DNA of 64,000 bases from an uncultured Treponema sp. (GCA_947166355.1 CAMVDX010000010.1:20225-84224), one strand, 5' to 3'. Positions 24,385 to 33,277 are shown, counted from the stretch's first letter. Notes: a model not told the origin generated them from the letters alone. Program-made: numbers and translations.

Positions 24385-26796
24385 TTTATTTTCCTCCATA
24401 ATTTGTTCTGAAATCTCCGGTCGAGCCTGTGGCTGACAACAATTTGTGTCATTGCCCGGCTTGATCGGACAATCTTTATTCTTCATCTTAAATAAATTCA
24501 ATCTTAAAGCATTCGAAACTACACAGAAGCTAGAAAGACTCATTGCAGCTGCACCAAACATCGGATTCATATCAAGCCCTAGCTTGTGGTAGACACCGGC
24601 TGCAATAGGAATCAAAAGCACATTGTAGAAAAATGCCCAGAAAAGATTTTCGTGAATATTTCGCAAGGTTGCACGGCTCAATCTTATTGCAGACGGAATA
24701 TCTGAAAGTCTGCTTTTTACAAGAACTATATCTGCAGCATCAATTGCAACATCTGTTCCAGCTCCAATTGCCGTGCCAATATCAGCAGTGGTAAGAGCTG
24801 GTGCATCATTAATTCCGTCTCCTACCATCATAACTTTACCCTGTTTTTTAAGTTTCTCTATAACGGCAGCTTTTCCGTCCGGCATGACTCCGGCAATTAT
24901 TTCATCGACACCGGCTTCTTTTCCAACAGCCTTCGCAGTACGCTCATTGTCGCCGGTAAGCATAACTGTTTTTATACTGAGTTTTTTCAGCTCGCTTATG
25001 GCGGCGGCACTGTCTTCTTTTATAATATCTGCGACAGCAATGATTCCGATTATTGTTGCTTCCTTAATATTTTTTTTGATAAAGAACAAAGGAGTTTTTC
25101 CCTGTTCGGCAAAAGTTTCTGCCTGCTGTAAAAGTCTGTTGTTAGGAGAAGCTATGCTTTGTGCAAATTTAAGGCTTCCTCCAAAAATCTCCTCAGAGCC
25201 ATCAGTTCCCCGTACACCGCTTCCTGCCATAGCCTCGAAATCAGTTATATTATGTAGTGTAAGCTTCCGTTTTTTAGCTTCTGAAACTATTGCCTTTGCA
25301 AGCGGGTGTTCACTTTTTGCTTCAATACTTGCCGCAAGTTCCAGAAGGTCAATGTCAGAAAAGTCGCTGGCTGGAAAAATATCTGTAACGACAGGTTCTC
25401 CCTTTGTGATTGTTCCGGTTTTATCAAGAACGACAATATTTGTTCTGCCGGCTGCTTCAAGGGCGGCAGAGGTCTTAAACAAAATTCCGTTTCTTGCTCC
25501 TTTTCCATTTCCCACCATAATAGCGACCGGAGTTGCGAGTCCGAGCGCACATGGGCAGCTTACTACAAGAACAGCAATAGACCTGCTCAAGGCGAAGCTG
25601 AACTCTGCACCTAGAATCAGCCATATCACAAAAGTAACTGCAGCAATACCTATTACTGCCGGAACAAATACTCCTGCAACCTTATCTGCAATGCGGGCTA
25701 TAGGGGTCTTTGTTGCCGCTGCATCGCTTACCATTTTTATTATCTGCGAAATTGTTGTATCTTTTCCAACACGAGTGGCACGGCATTTTATAAAGCCGGA
25801 GGTATTGATTGTTGCCGCAGAAACAAAATCGCCTGTCTGTTTATCAACCGGTACAGACTCTCCTGTTAGGGCTGATTCATTTATTGCAGTATTTCCCTCT
25901 ATTATTATGCCGTCTACAGGAATGTTTTGTCCCGGCCGAACTACAAAAATATCATTTTTATGAACCTGCTCAACCGGAACTTCGCGTTCTGTTCCATCTG
26001 AAATTATAAAGGCAGTTTTTGGAGCAAGCTTCATCAGGCTTTTTAATGCATCTGTAGTGCGTCCTTTTGAAATTGATTCCAGAAGCTTACCGACAGTTAT
26101 GAGGGTAACTATCATTGCAGCTCCTTCAAAATAAAGGTTATGCATAAAATGCATAGTTCGCTGACTGTCTCCAGACGTAACAGAAGCTGTCATTCCAAAA
26201 AGCATGACTACGCTGTATATAAAAGAAACTCCGGAACCCATTGCAACAAGGGTGTCCATATTAGGAGCTCCGTGTATGACACTCTTAAATCCGCTTATAA
26301 AAAACTTTTTATTAATCAGCATGATTATTGCTGCGAGAATCATCTGTAAAAGTCCCATTGCAAGATGATTGCCGTTGAACCATGAAGGTAGAGGCCAGCC
26401 CCACATAGTGTGTCCCATGCTGATATACATTAGAATAAGCAGAAATCCTGCTGATGTAAAAAGCCTTTTTATAAGAAGAGGACTTTCCCTGTCTTTTAGA
26501 GAATCTGATTCAATTGAGACAGCGCCGTGCTTTGTTGTTGTTGAACTGAAGTTCGTGTCGGCTGAGCGCTGATTTTCGGATTCTGCGGTTGTTGAATCAT
26601 TCTGAAGGCTTGCACCATAGCCTGCATTTTCAACAGCTTTTATAATTTCGGTTGCGCTGGCAGAGCCTTCTACTCCCATAGAATTTGTAAGCAGACTTAC
26701 CGAGCATGAAGAAACTCCTTCCACTTTATTAACTGCTTTTTCAACACGTGCCACACAGGCCGCGCAAGACATTCCTGTAACTGTATATTTTTCCAT
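24178..26796 (-). CDS. copA: Cu(+)-exporting P1B-type ATPase with a second HMA (CopZ-like) domain fused at the C-terminus
   Basis: 872 aa. N-terminal HMA domain with 'GMSCAAC' (residues 8-14), eight membrane segments, transport motif 'SCPCALG', phosphorylation motif 'DKTGTITKGE', 'MLTGDN' and 'MVGDGINDAPAL'. It pumps Cu(I) out of the cytoplasm. CopA would normally end near 'NALRLNLFKMK', but the frame continues through about 27 residues matching a REP palindrome ('DCPIKPGND...') into a complete second HMA domain with 'GMMCEHC'. The fused domain has its own Shine-Dalgarno and ATG (see next entry). AAGGAAG precedes the main start. No CsoR/CopY box recognised upstream. Confidence 0.93.
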   Translation of the reverse strand: MEKYTVTGMSCAACVARVEKAVNKVEGVSSCSVSLLTNSMGVEGSASATEIIKAVENAGYGASLQNDSTTAESENQRSADTNFSSTTTKHGAVSIESDSLKDRESPLLIKRLFTSAGFLLILMYISMGHTMWGWPLPSWFNGNHLAMGLLQMILAAIIMLINKKFFISGFKSVIHGAPNMDTLVAMGSGVSFIYSVVMLFGMTASVTSGDSQRTMHFMHNLYFEGAAMIVTLITVGKLLESISKGRTTDALKSLMKLAPKTAFIISDGTEREVPVEQVHKNDIFVVRPGQNIPVDGIIIEGNTAINESALTGESVPVDKQTGDFVSAATINTSGFIKCRATRVGKDTTISQIIKMVSDAAATKTPIARIADKVAGVFVPAVIGIAAVTFVIWLILGAEFSFALSRSIAVLVVSCPCALGLATPVAIMVGNGKGARNGILFKTSAALEAAGRTNIVVLDKTGTITKGEPVVTDIFPASDFSDIDLLELAASIEAKSEHPLAKAIVSEAKKRKLTLHNITDFEAMAGSGVRGTDGSEEIFGGSLKFAQSIASPNNRLLQQAETFAEQGKTPLFFIKKNIKEATIIGIIAVADIIKEDSAAAISELKKLSIKTVMLTGDNERTAKAVGKEAGVDEIIAGVMPDGKAAVIEKLKKQGKVMMVGDGINDAPALTTADIGTAIGAGTDVAIDAADIVLVKSRLSDIPSAIRLSRATLRNIHENLFWAFFYNVLLIPIAAGVYHKLGLDMNPMFGAAAMSLSSFCVVSNALRLNLFKMKNKDCPIKPGNDTNCCQPQARPEISEQIMEENKMEERTIKVKGMMCEHCEMHVKKALEAIDGIDTAAADHKKGEVKLTLSKAVTEGAMKAAVTEAGYEYIG
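24440..24480. repeat. REP-like palindrome read in frame inside copA
   Basis: On the minus strand 'AGATTGTCCGATCAAGCCGGGCAATGACA' is the same type as the intergenic palindromes at 7.5, 37.5 and 42.1 kb. It encodes part of the linker between CopA and the C-terminal HMA domain. Confidence 0.7.
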
Positions 26797-26905
26797 ATCT
26801 TCCTTTGTTTGTTGCGTCTAACATATAATATAATGCTAAAATATGTAAAAATCAATTGCATACAATATAAATCATAAAAAATCTGTAGTTATTTATTTAT
26901 CAAAA

Positions 26906-26914
26906 TGCTACAAT
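26906..26914 (+). promoter_or_regulatory. Extended -10 promoter (TGCTACAAT), near-leaderless start
   Basis: TACAAT (26909-26914) preceded by TG, ending 9 nt before ATG 26924. No Shine-Dalgarno present. Confidence 0.5.
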
Positions 26915-26923
26915 TTCACAACT

Positions 26924-27853
26924 ATGGTAAAAGCATCAACAGAATATAAGCGGGTTCATAAAGCAGATTATGGCCGCGAAAAAATAGAACTTCTCTACCA
27001 CGACCAGTGGATAGCAGTAATCAATAAACCAAGCGGGCTTCTTTCTGTTCCTTATCCCGGAAGTAAGGTTCGTACCGCACAGTTGGTTCTTGAAGAAATG
27101 CTTCGTAAACAGGGTGAGGTTAACTCAAAGCATAAGCCTTATGTAGTTCACCGCCTGGACCGCGACACAAGCGGAGTTATGATGTTTGCCCTTACCGAGC
27201 AGGCTCAGGAAAAAATCATGAACAGCTGGCATCAGATGGTAACAGAGCGCCTCTATCATGCAGTCGCAGAAATCAGCCGCAATGCAGAGCCTCTGCCGGA
27301 ATCTGGGCTTATTGATGATCCACTTGCCCAGAATGCTCATAACGTCGGCTTTGTTCCAAAAAAGGGTGATAAAGATAATAAAGGGCATGACTTTAAAACT
27401 GTTGCGGCCCGCACCAATTACAAAATGATTTTGCAGGGATCGACTCATATTCTTTTTGAACTATCGCTTGATACCGGAAAGAAAAATCAGATTCGTGCTC
27501 ACCTTGCAGCTCATGGATATCCTCTTGCTGGAGATGAAGAGCACCGTGCTCATACAGATCCTTTCAACCGGCTTTGTCTGCATGCCAGAACTCTTGAGTT
27601 TGACCATCCTTTTACCGGCGAGCATATGAAGTTTGAAGTTCCGGAGCCGGAAGAGTGGGGTGAGTATGTAAAAAAAGGCGATAAACATCCGAAAAAGCCC
27701 GTTTGGGATTTACCGCAGAATCGCCCACATACAGCGCATTCTGCATCGCGCGGCCAACACCGCGACGAACTTCAGCTCGGTCAGCGCCGGCTTTCCGCCA
27801 AAGATAAAGCCCACATGGATTTTATAAAAAGTGGAAAATCTTTTAGAAAATAG
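26924..27853 (+). CDS. RluA-family 23S rRNA/tRNA pseudouridine synthase
   Basis: 309 aa. Catalytic motif 'VHRLDRDTSGVMMFA' near residue 75 with the essential Asp, 'INKPSGLLSVPY' opening of the RluA fold, 'TGKKNQIRAHLAAHGYPLAGD' and 'CLHARTLEF' C-terminal motifs. Isomerises uridine in structured RNA. No N-terminal S4 domain, so it is not RluD-like; target unclear. A basic, low-complexity tail (residues 265-309) may add RNA affinity. A likely leaderless mRNA. Followed by REP repeats. Confidence 0.9.
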   Translation: MVKASTEYKRVHKADYGREKIELLYHDQWIAVINKPSGLLSVPYPGSKVRTAQLVLEEMLRKQGEVNSKHKPYVVHRLDRDTSGVMMFALTEQAQEKIMNSWHQMVTERLYHAVAEISRNAEPLPESGLIDDPLAQNAHNVGFVPKKGDKDNKGHDFKTVAARTNYKMILQGSTHILFELSLDTGKKNQIRAHLAAHGYPLAGDEEHRAHTDPFNRLCLHARTLEFDHPFTGEHMKFEVPEPEEWGEYVKKGDKHPKKPVWDLPQNRPHTAHSASRGQHRDELQLGQRRLSAKDKAHMDFIKSGKSFRK

Positions 27854-27861
27854 ATATATTA

Positions 27862-28015
27862 TAGATATGGGTTGCTTCGCACTTCGTGCTCGCAATGACG
27901 TTACACTTCGTGCTCGCAATGACGTTACACTTCGCGTTTGCAATGACGTTGCATAGCGTGCGTATTATTCGTCATTGCGAGGAGTGAGCGAAGCGAACGA
28001 CGTGGCAATCTACAA
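27862..28015. repeat. REP-like element cluster with 24-bp tandem copies
   Basis: 'CACTTCGTGCTCGCAATGACGTTA' occurs about three times in tandem with drift, then an inverted 'GTCATTGCGAGGAGTGAGCGAAGCGAACGACGTGGCAATC' end just before pflA. Confidence 0.75.
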
Positions 28016-28027
28016 TAAGGAGACCTC

Positions 28028-28807
28028 ATGGAATCAAAAGGCTACATTCACCAGCTCGAAAGCTTCGGCTGTGCAGACGGACCGGGAAGCCGTTTTATTA
28101 TTTTCTTTTCAGGCTGCCCTCTGCGCTGCCTTTACTGCCACAATCCGGATACCTGGAAAATGACAGACGGAAAGCTCTACACTGTAGAAGAGCTTGTAAA
28201 CGAAGCAATGACCTGCAAGGAATACTGGGGCAAAAAGGGCGGTGTAACCGTTAGTGGAGGAGAGCCTCTTTTTCAGATTGATTTTCTGATTGAACTTTTT
28301 ACTGCCTTTAAGAAGCTTGGTGTTAATACCTGTATTGATACTTCCGGTGCTCCTTTCCGTAACGGCGAAGCTGCTGATGCTTCAGAAGAAGATAAAGCCT
28401 GGTTTGCAAAGTTCCAGAAGCTTATGGAAGTAACGGATATTCTTTTGATGGATATCAAGCATATCAACGAAGATGAGCATATTAAGCTTACCGGCAAGTC
28501 TGGAAAAAATATCCGCGAGATGTTTGCTTATCTCGACAAAATCAATAAGCCAATCTGGATTCGCCACGTACTTGTTCCTGGCATTACTGATAATGATGAA
28601 TACCTCACTCAGACCCGTGACTTTATCCGTACACTTCACAACGTTGAGCGTGTTGAGATTCTTCCATATCACGGACTTGGCGCCATGAAGTACAAGGATT
28701 TGGGAATAGATTATGTTCTTAAAGACCTCGAAAGTCCTACACTCGAGCGGGTAGCAAATGCCAAGAAAATCCTTGAGTGTGATAAATATACTAAGTGGAG
28801 CGAGTAA
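28028..28807 (+). CDS. pflA: Pyruvate formate-lyase activating enzyme
   Basis: 259-aa radical SAM enzyme that installs the glycyl radical on PflB using a 4Fe-4S cluster and SAM. Seen: 'GCPLRCLYCHNPDTW' with the CX3CX2C cluster motif near residue 30 and 'VSGGEPLFQ' (GGE motif). AAGGAG lies before the ATG. It stands alone between REP clusters, 9 kb from pflB. An insertion-like Asp/Glu-rich stretch near residue 115 ('ADASEEDKAWF') makes it a little longer than E. coli PflA. Confidence 0.94.
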   Translation: MESKGYIHQLESFGCADGPGSRFIIFFSGCPLRCLYCHNPDTWKMTDGKLYTVEELVNEAMTCKEYWGKKGGVTVSGGEPLFQIDFLIELFTAFKKLGVNTCIDTSGAPFRNGEAADASEEDKAWFAKFQKLMEVTDILLMDIKHINEDEHIKLTGKSGKNIREMFAYLDKINKPIWIRHVLVPGITDNDEYLTQTRDFIRTLHNVERVEILPYHGLGAMKYKDLGIDYVLKDLESPTLERVANAKKILECDKYTKWSE

Positions 28808-28810
28808 AAT

Positions 28811-28892
28811 AGATTGCCACGGCTTCGCCTCGCAATGACAAAGTTCGGTCGTCATTGCGACCCCGAGCATAGCGAAGGGGGAAGCAATCCAT
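28811..28892. repeat. REP-like element
   Basis: 'AGATTGCCACGGCTTCGCCTCGCAATGACA' plus an inverted 'GTCATTGCGACCCCGAGC...GAAGCAATCC' half between pflA and the next gene. Confidence 0.75.
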
Positions 28893-28907
28893 AATTAGGA
28901 GATATCA

Positions 28908-29312
28908 ATGAGTAAATACTTAGACCGCGCAAAAGAAATCCGCGCAATTGTTGAACCACATCATAACTGTGCACAGTCAGTGCTTATGTCTTTTACCCAG
29001 AGCCTGAACTTAGACGACGAAACCGCTTACAAAATTGCTACAGCCTTTGGTGGCGGTATGAAGTCGGGAATTACCTGCGGTGTAATTACAGGCGGCCTTA
29101 TGGTACTCGGTCTTTTTGATGTTGATGCCCCTGAAGATACTCAGGCACTCGTTAAATATTTTCAGAGCCGTCACAGTGATATGTTGAACTGTGCCGACCT
29201 CCTCAAAGCCAATGCCGCAGCCGGCGGAACCCGTAAACCTCACTGCGACGCCCTCGTTTACGAGATGGTAGAATATGTAGAAAAGATTCTCAAAGAAAAA
29301 GGAAAAATCTGA
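28908..29312 (+). CDS. C-GCAxxG-C-C family redox protein
   Basis: 134 aa. Matches the C_GCAxxG_C_C family: 'NCAQSV', 'GGGMKSGITCGVITGGLM', 'NCADLL' and 'HCDALVYEM' give the four spaced cysteines. The family is thought to bind a metal or cluster and is common in anaerobes; its reaction is not established as far as I know. AGGAGATATCA precedes the ATG. It follows pflA by about 100 bp with a REP element between and could share its transcript. Confidence 0.85.
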   Translation: MSKYLDRAKEIRAIVEPHHNCAQSVLMSFTQSLNLDDETAYKIATAFGGGMKSGITCGVITGGLMVLGLFDVDAPEDTQALVKYFQSRHSDMLNCADLLKANAAAGGTRKPHCDALVYEMVEYVEKILKEKGKI

Positions 29313-29320
29313 TGTTAACA

Positions 29321-29403
29321 ACCTCATATTCCGATATGAGGTACCTCATTTTAATATTGTAAAAAAATCTCATGACTGTATTATTTACGGCGTGAGGTTT
29401 TTT
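29321..29403 (+). promoter_or_regulatory. Candidate alternating-hairpin switch sequestering the next gene's ribosome binding site
   Basis: Five complementary segments: A ACCTCATAT (29321), B ATATGAGGT (29334), C ACCTCATTT (29343), D AAAAAAATCTCATG (29361), E GTGAGGTTTTTT (29392, the ribosome binding site of the serine hydrolase). B can pair with A or C; E can pair with D or C. A-B pairing leaves C free to capture the Shine-Dalgarno. A-B alone may also act as a weak terminator of the upstream gene. Confidence 0.45.
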
Positions 29404-30801
29404 ATGAAGAAATTATTCTTGATTTTGATGATGGCTTTGAGTACAGCCTGCCCGATGCTTTTCGCCGCTTCCTTTACCCAGAACGATTCCCGTCTTTCGC
29501 ATTTTACTGAATATCTTGATGAGATAAACAAAGCCTACCACATTCCTGGAATGGCAGTTCTTATCACAAATCCGGATGAAACTCTGCTTGAAAAAGCTTA
29601 CGGCCAGTGCACAAGTCTGGATCAGCTCTTTTATATCGGTTCAATGAGTAAGTCTTATACTGCGGTCTGCATTATGCAGCTGGTTGAGAAAGGTCTTGTA
29701 AAGCTTGAAGATGACATTTCTGTTTATCTTCCGGATTATAAGTTTTCAAGGCCGGTTACAGTTCTTGCGCTGTTAAATCATACAAGTGGCTTTGATACAC
29801 ATGCAAAGCTTTACAATGTTAGGCAAAAAGATTCTTATGGACACTATGAATATGCAAACGTAAATTATGATTTGCTTGGAAAAATCATAGAAGCAGTCAG
29901 CGGTCAGACTTATGAAAACTATATTCAGCAGAATCTTTTTGAGCCGCTTGATATGGATGCTTCACGAGCAAATGCCCGGGCTGTAAAGGATAGTCCTAAA
30001 CTGCTTTTAGGTAACCGAAATTACTTTGGATTTTTTAAGCAGGGTCAGACTGATATTCCGACAGAAAAATCCTGGTTTCATGAGCCGGCCGGTTATATTG
30101 CAACAACACCACATAATCACGCAAAGTATTTGAGAATGTATCTGAATGAAGGAAAGTCGGGCGGTTCTGAGAACTCGGAGAATTCAGGTAATTCAGAAAA
30201 TTCAGCAGCCCTGATTCTAAGCCCTGAAAGTATTCAGAAAATGTGGTTTAAAAATGTCAGTGAGGAGTCAAAGCAGTTTGACGTTTATTACGGCATGGGT
30301 TGGAATTACATGAACTGGCAGGGACAGCCAATGCTCTTCCATGGCGGTCAGGTTGAAAATGGGATTACTTTTCAGTATATCCTTCCCGACAAAAAGCTCG
30401 CCGTCTGTTTTATGATAAATGCCAGCGACTATCTTGTGATGAATAACCTTATGAACAACGTTATTTTTGATAGTGTGGCTATTCTGAACGGGGAAGAGGT
30501 TCCTGTAATAAATCATACCAAATGGTTTTTACTTCACCTTGCTTTGAATGCTATTTATTTTGTTATGGCAGGTCTTTCTGTGTTCTTCCTGATTAAAGTC
30601 AGAAAAACAATTCCTTGTATTATCTGCTTCCTTGTGTGGCCGCTTTTCCTTCTTACCTTTACAAAGCTTTTGCTGTCAACTCCGCTTTGGGTTGTAAGAC
30701 TTTTCGTACCTGATTTTTACGGAGTGATTATTGTCAGCGCTGTAATTGCATTTGCCGGCGGCCTGATAAGACTGTTTCGAAAATTTATTTTTGATAAATG
30801 A
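29404..30801 (+). CDS. Serine hydrolase / class C beta-lactamase-like protein with C-terminal membrane segments
   Basis: ATG 29404 is chosen because GAGG lies 6 nt upstream; the ORF-track GTG 29392 overlaps that site. 465 aa. Signal peptide (MKKLFLILMMALSTACPMLFA). Penicillin-binding-protein-like catalytic SxxK in 'SMSKSYTAV' near residue 80, then YxN as 'YANVNYD', and a 'HGGQ' third box. Residues about 375-460 form three hydrophobic segments. Such proteins act as D-Ala-D-Ala peptidases, esterases or lactamases; substrate unknown. It converges with and overlaps the HTH gene by 17 bp. Confidence 0.85.
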   Translation: MKKLFLILMMALSTACPMLFAASFTQNDSRLSHFTEYLDEINKAYHIPGMAVLITNPDETLLEKAYGQCTSLDQLFYIGSMSKSYTAVCIMQLVEKGLVKLEDDISVYLPDYKFSRPVTVLALLNHTSGFDTHAKLYNVRQKDSYGHYEYANVNYDLLGKIIEAVSGQTYENYIQQNLFEPLDMDASRANARAVKDSPKLLLGNRNYFGFFKQGQTDIPTEKSWFHEPAGYIATTPHNHAKYLRMYLNEGKSGGSENSENSGNSENSAALILSPESIQKMWFKNVSEESKQFDVYYGMGWNYMNWQGQPMLFHGGQVENGITFQYILPDKKLAVCFMINASDYLVMNNLMNNVIFDSVAILNGEEVPVINHTKWFLLHLALNAIYFVMAGLSVFFLIKVRKTIPCIICFLVWPLFLLTFTKLLLSTPLWVVRLFVPDFYGVIIVSAVIAFAGGLIRLFRKFIFDK

Positions 30802-31519
30802 TTTTCGCGTTTGAATAAATAGAAAGAAAACCGATGCGGTCGCCGGTCTCAAGAATGTGATAAAGCTTATTGAGACGATTTTGAACGGTTCCGAGAGTCA
30901 GTTCAAAATCAATGGCGATTGCTTCGTATTTTACTCCCTGCTGAATAAGCTCCAGCCACTGGGCGTCACGCTTTGTTGTTTCAGGATAATCTGCAATATT
31001 CAAAACCTTGTCTTCAGCATTTTGTGATTTCATGTATTCATACAAAATAAAAATGATACAGAAGGTGATGGGGATAAGCTGAATTGCGTCAAAGGCTCTG
31101 TTAAAGAAAGTCTCTCTTCCAAATCTGAGTCCCGAAAAAAATGGAACAAGGTAGAGTAGTAAAATCCCGATGATTTTCGGCACCTTATGACATCTGAAAA
31201 ATCCTCGTATCCAGAGCAGCAGAACCGCGAGCTCCATCAGAATAACAGGAAATGCCGGATTCGAATCTCCTATAGAATTTGTGATAGAAAAATACAAAAG
31301 TGACGGAACAAATAAAGCAAGCTTTTCAGGCTTTGCAATTATAAAAGCTAAAATTACCAGACTGACCGGCCCGAATACAAGTCCGAATATGCAGGGATAA
31401 TCATGCAGGAAAAAAACATCATAAACAGCATGCCCTGTCAGATAAAGAAGAATTGCAATGAAAAGAATTGAAACCAGACGGATAAAGCGCAGAAAGCTTT
31501 TGGAATAAATTGACTTCAT
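30785..31519 (-). CDS. Membrane protein with C-terminal HTH (LuxR/sigma-4-like), putative membrane-bound regulator
   Basis: 244 aa. Five to six hydrophobic segments fill residues about 10-165; the final 60 residues are soluble with a helix-turn-helix look ('LELIQQGVKYEAIAIDFELTLGTVQNRLN...'). This layout suggests a one-component membrane regulator. Its 3' end overlaps the serine hydrolase on the other strand, so each could affect the other's transcription; regulation of that gene is a reasonable guess. Leaderless promoter (TATAAT 6 nt before ATG). No close family recognised. Confidence 0.7.
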   Translation of the reverse strand: MKSIYSKSFLRFIRLVSILFIAILLYLTGHAVYDVFFLHDYPCIFGLVFGPVSLVILAFIIAKPEKLALFVPSLLYFSITNSIGDSNPAFPVILMELAVLLLWIRGFFRCHKVPKIIGILLLYLVPFFSGLRFGRETFFNRAFDAIQLIPITFCIIFILYEYMKSQNAEDKVLNIADYPETTKRDAQWLELIQQGVKYEAIAIDFELTLGTVQNRLNKLYHILETGDRIGFLSIYSNAKIIYQK

Positions 31520-31525
31520 ATATTA

Positions 31526-31531
31526 ATTATA
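31526..31531 (-). promoter_or_regulatory. -10 box TATAAT of the HTH gene (leaderless)
   Basis: Minus-strand TATAAT at 31531-31526, followed by exactly 6 nt and then ATG 31519. No convincing -35. A divergent TATAAT (31555-31560, plus strand) may serve gatB. Confidence 0.5.
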
Positions 31532-31584
31532 TTGTGGTAACTTCTTTTTTTCTATATAATATTTGCATTATTTCAGTTATAAAG

Positions 31585-31614
31585 TCATTGCCGTGCCTGA
31601 CACGGCAATCTAGA
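31585..31614. repeat. Short REP-like palindrome in the gatB leader
   Basis: GTCATTGCCGTG..CACGGCAATCT, a single small palindrome. Confidence 0.6.
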
Positions 31615-31634
31615 TATTCAAATTGAGGATAAAA

Positions 31635-33170
31635 ATGATAGATAAGTGGGAAATTGTAATCGGTTGCGAAATTCATACTCAGCTTTTGACTAAAACCAAG
31701 GCCTTTTGTGCCTGCGAAAACCGCTACGGCGGAATGCCAGATACCCGCGTGTGTCCTGTATGTCTGGGACTTCCGGGCGCTATGCCACGTATTTCAAAAG
31801 GTTATGTAGAACTCGGAGCCGTTGCTGGTCAGGCGCTCAACTGCAATATTGCACGCTTTACAAAATTCGACCGCAAGCATTACTTTTACCCTGACCTTGC
31901 AAAAGGCTATCAGATTACTCAGTATGATATTCCACTTTGTACAGACGGTTATGTAGACCTTCCGTTCAGAAGCTACCCAAAGGATGAACAGCCGGGCGGT
32001 GCAAAGTGCCGCGAAAAGAACTTTATCGGCCAGAATTGTATCGTAGGTGATGGAAAATACCGCCGTGTCCGCGTAGAACGCATTCACCTTGAGGAAGACG
32101 TAGGTAAGTCTCTTCACCTTCAGGGCGCTCACTCTTACATCGACTACAACCGCTGTGGTACACCACTTATCGAAATTGTAACAAAACCTGATATGACTTC
32201 TCCTGAAGAAGCCGCTCTCTTTATGCAGACTGTTCAGGAAATCCTGCGTTACGTAAAGGTAACAAACGGTAACCTCGAAGAAGGTAACATGCGCTGCGAT
32301 GCCAATATCAACCTCAACGTTTGGGAAGACGGAAAGCTCTGGCACACACCAATTTCCGAAATCAAGAACCTGAACTCTTTCAAGGCAATCCGCGAGGCTT
32401 GTACTTACGAAGCACAGCGCCAGCTCAAAGAGTTCCAGGAAGACCGTCAGGAATTCAATCCTGGCTTCAAAGTTACTATGGGTTGGGATGAAGAAAAAGG
32501 ACAGACCGTTGTTCAGCGTACAAAGAACTCTTTCGTAGACTACCGCTTTACAACTGAACCTGATATTAAGCCTTTCACTGTAAGCGAAGAACTTATTGCA
32601 AACGCAAAAGAAAAGGTAGGCGAGCTTCCTGAAGCAAAACGCCAGCGCTATAAGGCTCAGTACGGCATGACAGATTTCGACGTAGAAACAATTACTTCTA
32701 CCCGCGACCTGGCTCTCTTCTTTGAAGATGCCGCAACAAAATCAAAGAATCCTAAACGCGCAGTAAACCTTATTCTTGCAGAACTCCTTGCAGTTCTCAA
32801 CGAAAAGAAAATTGCCATTACAGATATCAGCTTAACACCGGCTCACATTGCAGAGCTTGCCGATGCCCTCGAGGATGGAAAGATTACATCAAAGCAGGGT
32901 AAGGAAGTGTTCGCCGAAATGCTTGAAACAAACAAAATGCCGTCAATTATCATAAAAGAGAAGGGCATGGAAGTTGTAAGCGATGCCGGCGAAATCGATA
33001 AGATTGTTCAGGACGTAATTGCCGCTAACCCTAAGGCTATTGAAGACTACAAGGGCGGAAAGACAAATGTTGTGGGCTGGCTCATGGGGCAGGTTATGAA
33101 ACAGTCACATGGTAAGGCTAACCCTAAGCAGGCAACTGAACTGCTTACAAAACATTTGGCAGAATTATAA
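31635..33170 (+). CDS. gatB: Asp-tRNA(Asn)/Glu-tRNA(Gln) amidotransferase subunit B
   Basis: Start moved to ATG 31635 because GAGG lies 6 nt before it; the ORF track begins at ATT/AUA-type upstream codons. 511 aa. GatB binds mischarged tRNA and transfers ammonia from GatA. Seen: 'WEIVIGCEIHTQLLT', 'CPVCLGLPGAMP', 'KHYFYPDLAKGYQITQ', 'GTPLIEIVTKPD' and the C-terminal YqeY-like domain ending 'GQVMKQSHGKANPKQATELL'. gatC and gatA are not adjacent. A second diverged copy of its last 26 codons lies 107 bp downstream. Confidence 0.97.
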   Translation: MIDKWEIVIGCEIHTQLLTKTKAFCACENRYGGMPDTRVCPVCLGLPGAMPRISKGYVELGAVAGQALNCNIARFTKFDRKHYFYPDLAKGYQITQYDIPLCTDGYVDLPFRSYPKDEQPGGAKCREKNFIGQNCIVGDGKYRRVRVERIHLEEDVGKSLHLQGAHSYIDYNRCGTPLIEIVTKPDMTSPEEAALFMQTVQEILRYVKVTNGNLEEGNMRCDANINLNVWEDGKLWHTPISEIKNLNSFKAIREACTYEAQRQLKEFQEDRQEFNPGFKVTMGWDEEKGQTVVQRTKNSFVDYRFTTEPDIKPFTVSEELIANAKEKVGELPEAKRQRYKAQYGMTDFDVETITSTRDLALFFEDAATKSKNPKRAVNLILAELLAVLNEKKIAITDISLTPAHIAELADALEDGKITSKQGKEVFAEMLETNKMPSIIIKEKGMEVVSDAGEIDKIVQDVIAANPKAIEDYKGGKTNVVGWLMGQVMKQSHGKANPKQATELLTKHLAEL

Positions 33171-33215
33171 CCTGCCCCATTTCATGGGACCGCTCGATAA
33201 ATCTCGCGAGCATTT

Positions 33216-33271
33216 CAGAAGTAGAAGCTAAAAAACAGTCCCGATGGACTGTTTTTTTTAACGCTTCTGCT
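33216..33271. repeat. Hairpin element between the two gatB tails
   Basis: CAGAAGTAGAAGCTAAAAAACAGTCC pairs with GGACTGTTTTTTTTAACGCTTCTGCT. The run of T could also make it the gatB terminator. Same skeleton as 10485-10536; the 'ACAGTCC..GGACTGT' core recurs at 53.9 kb. Confidence 0.65.
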
Positions 33272-33277
33272 ATTTGA

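Noticed and set aside
24773-25963. 396-aa plus-strand ORF
   Set aside because: Antisense to copA, whose motifs are intact; low-complexity Ser/Ile/Ala translation without a ribosome binding site.
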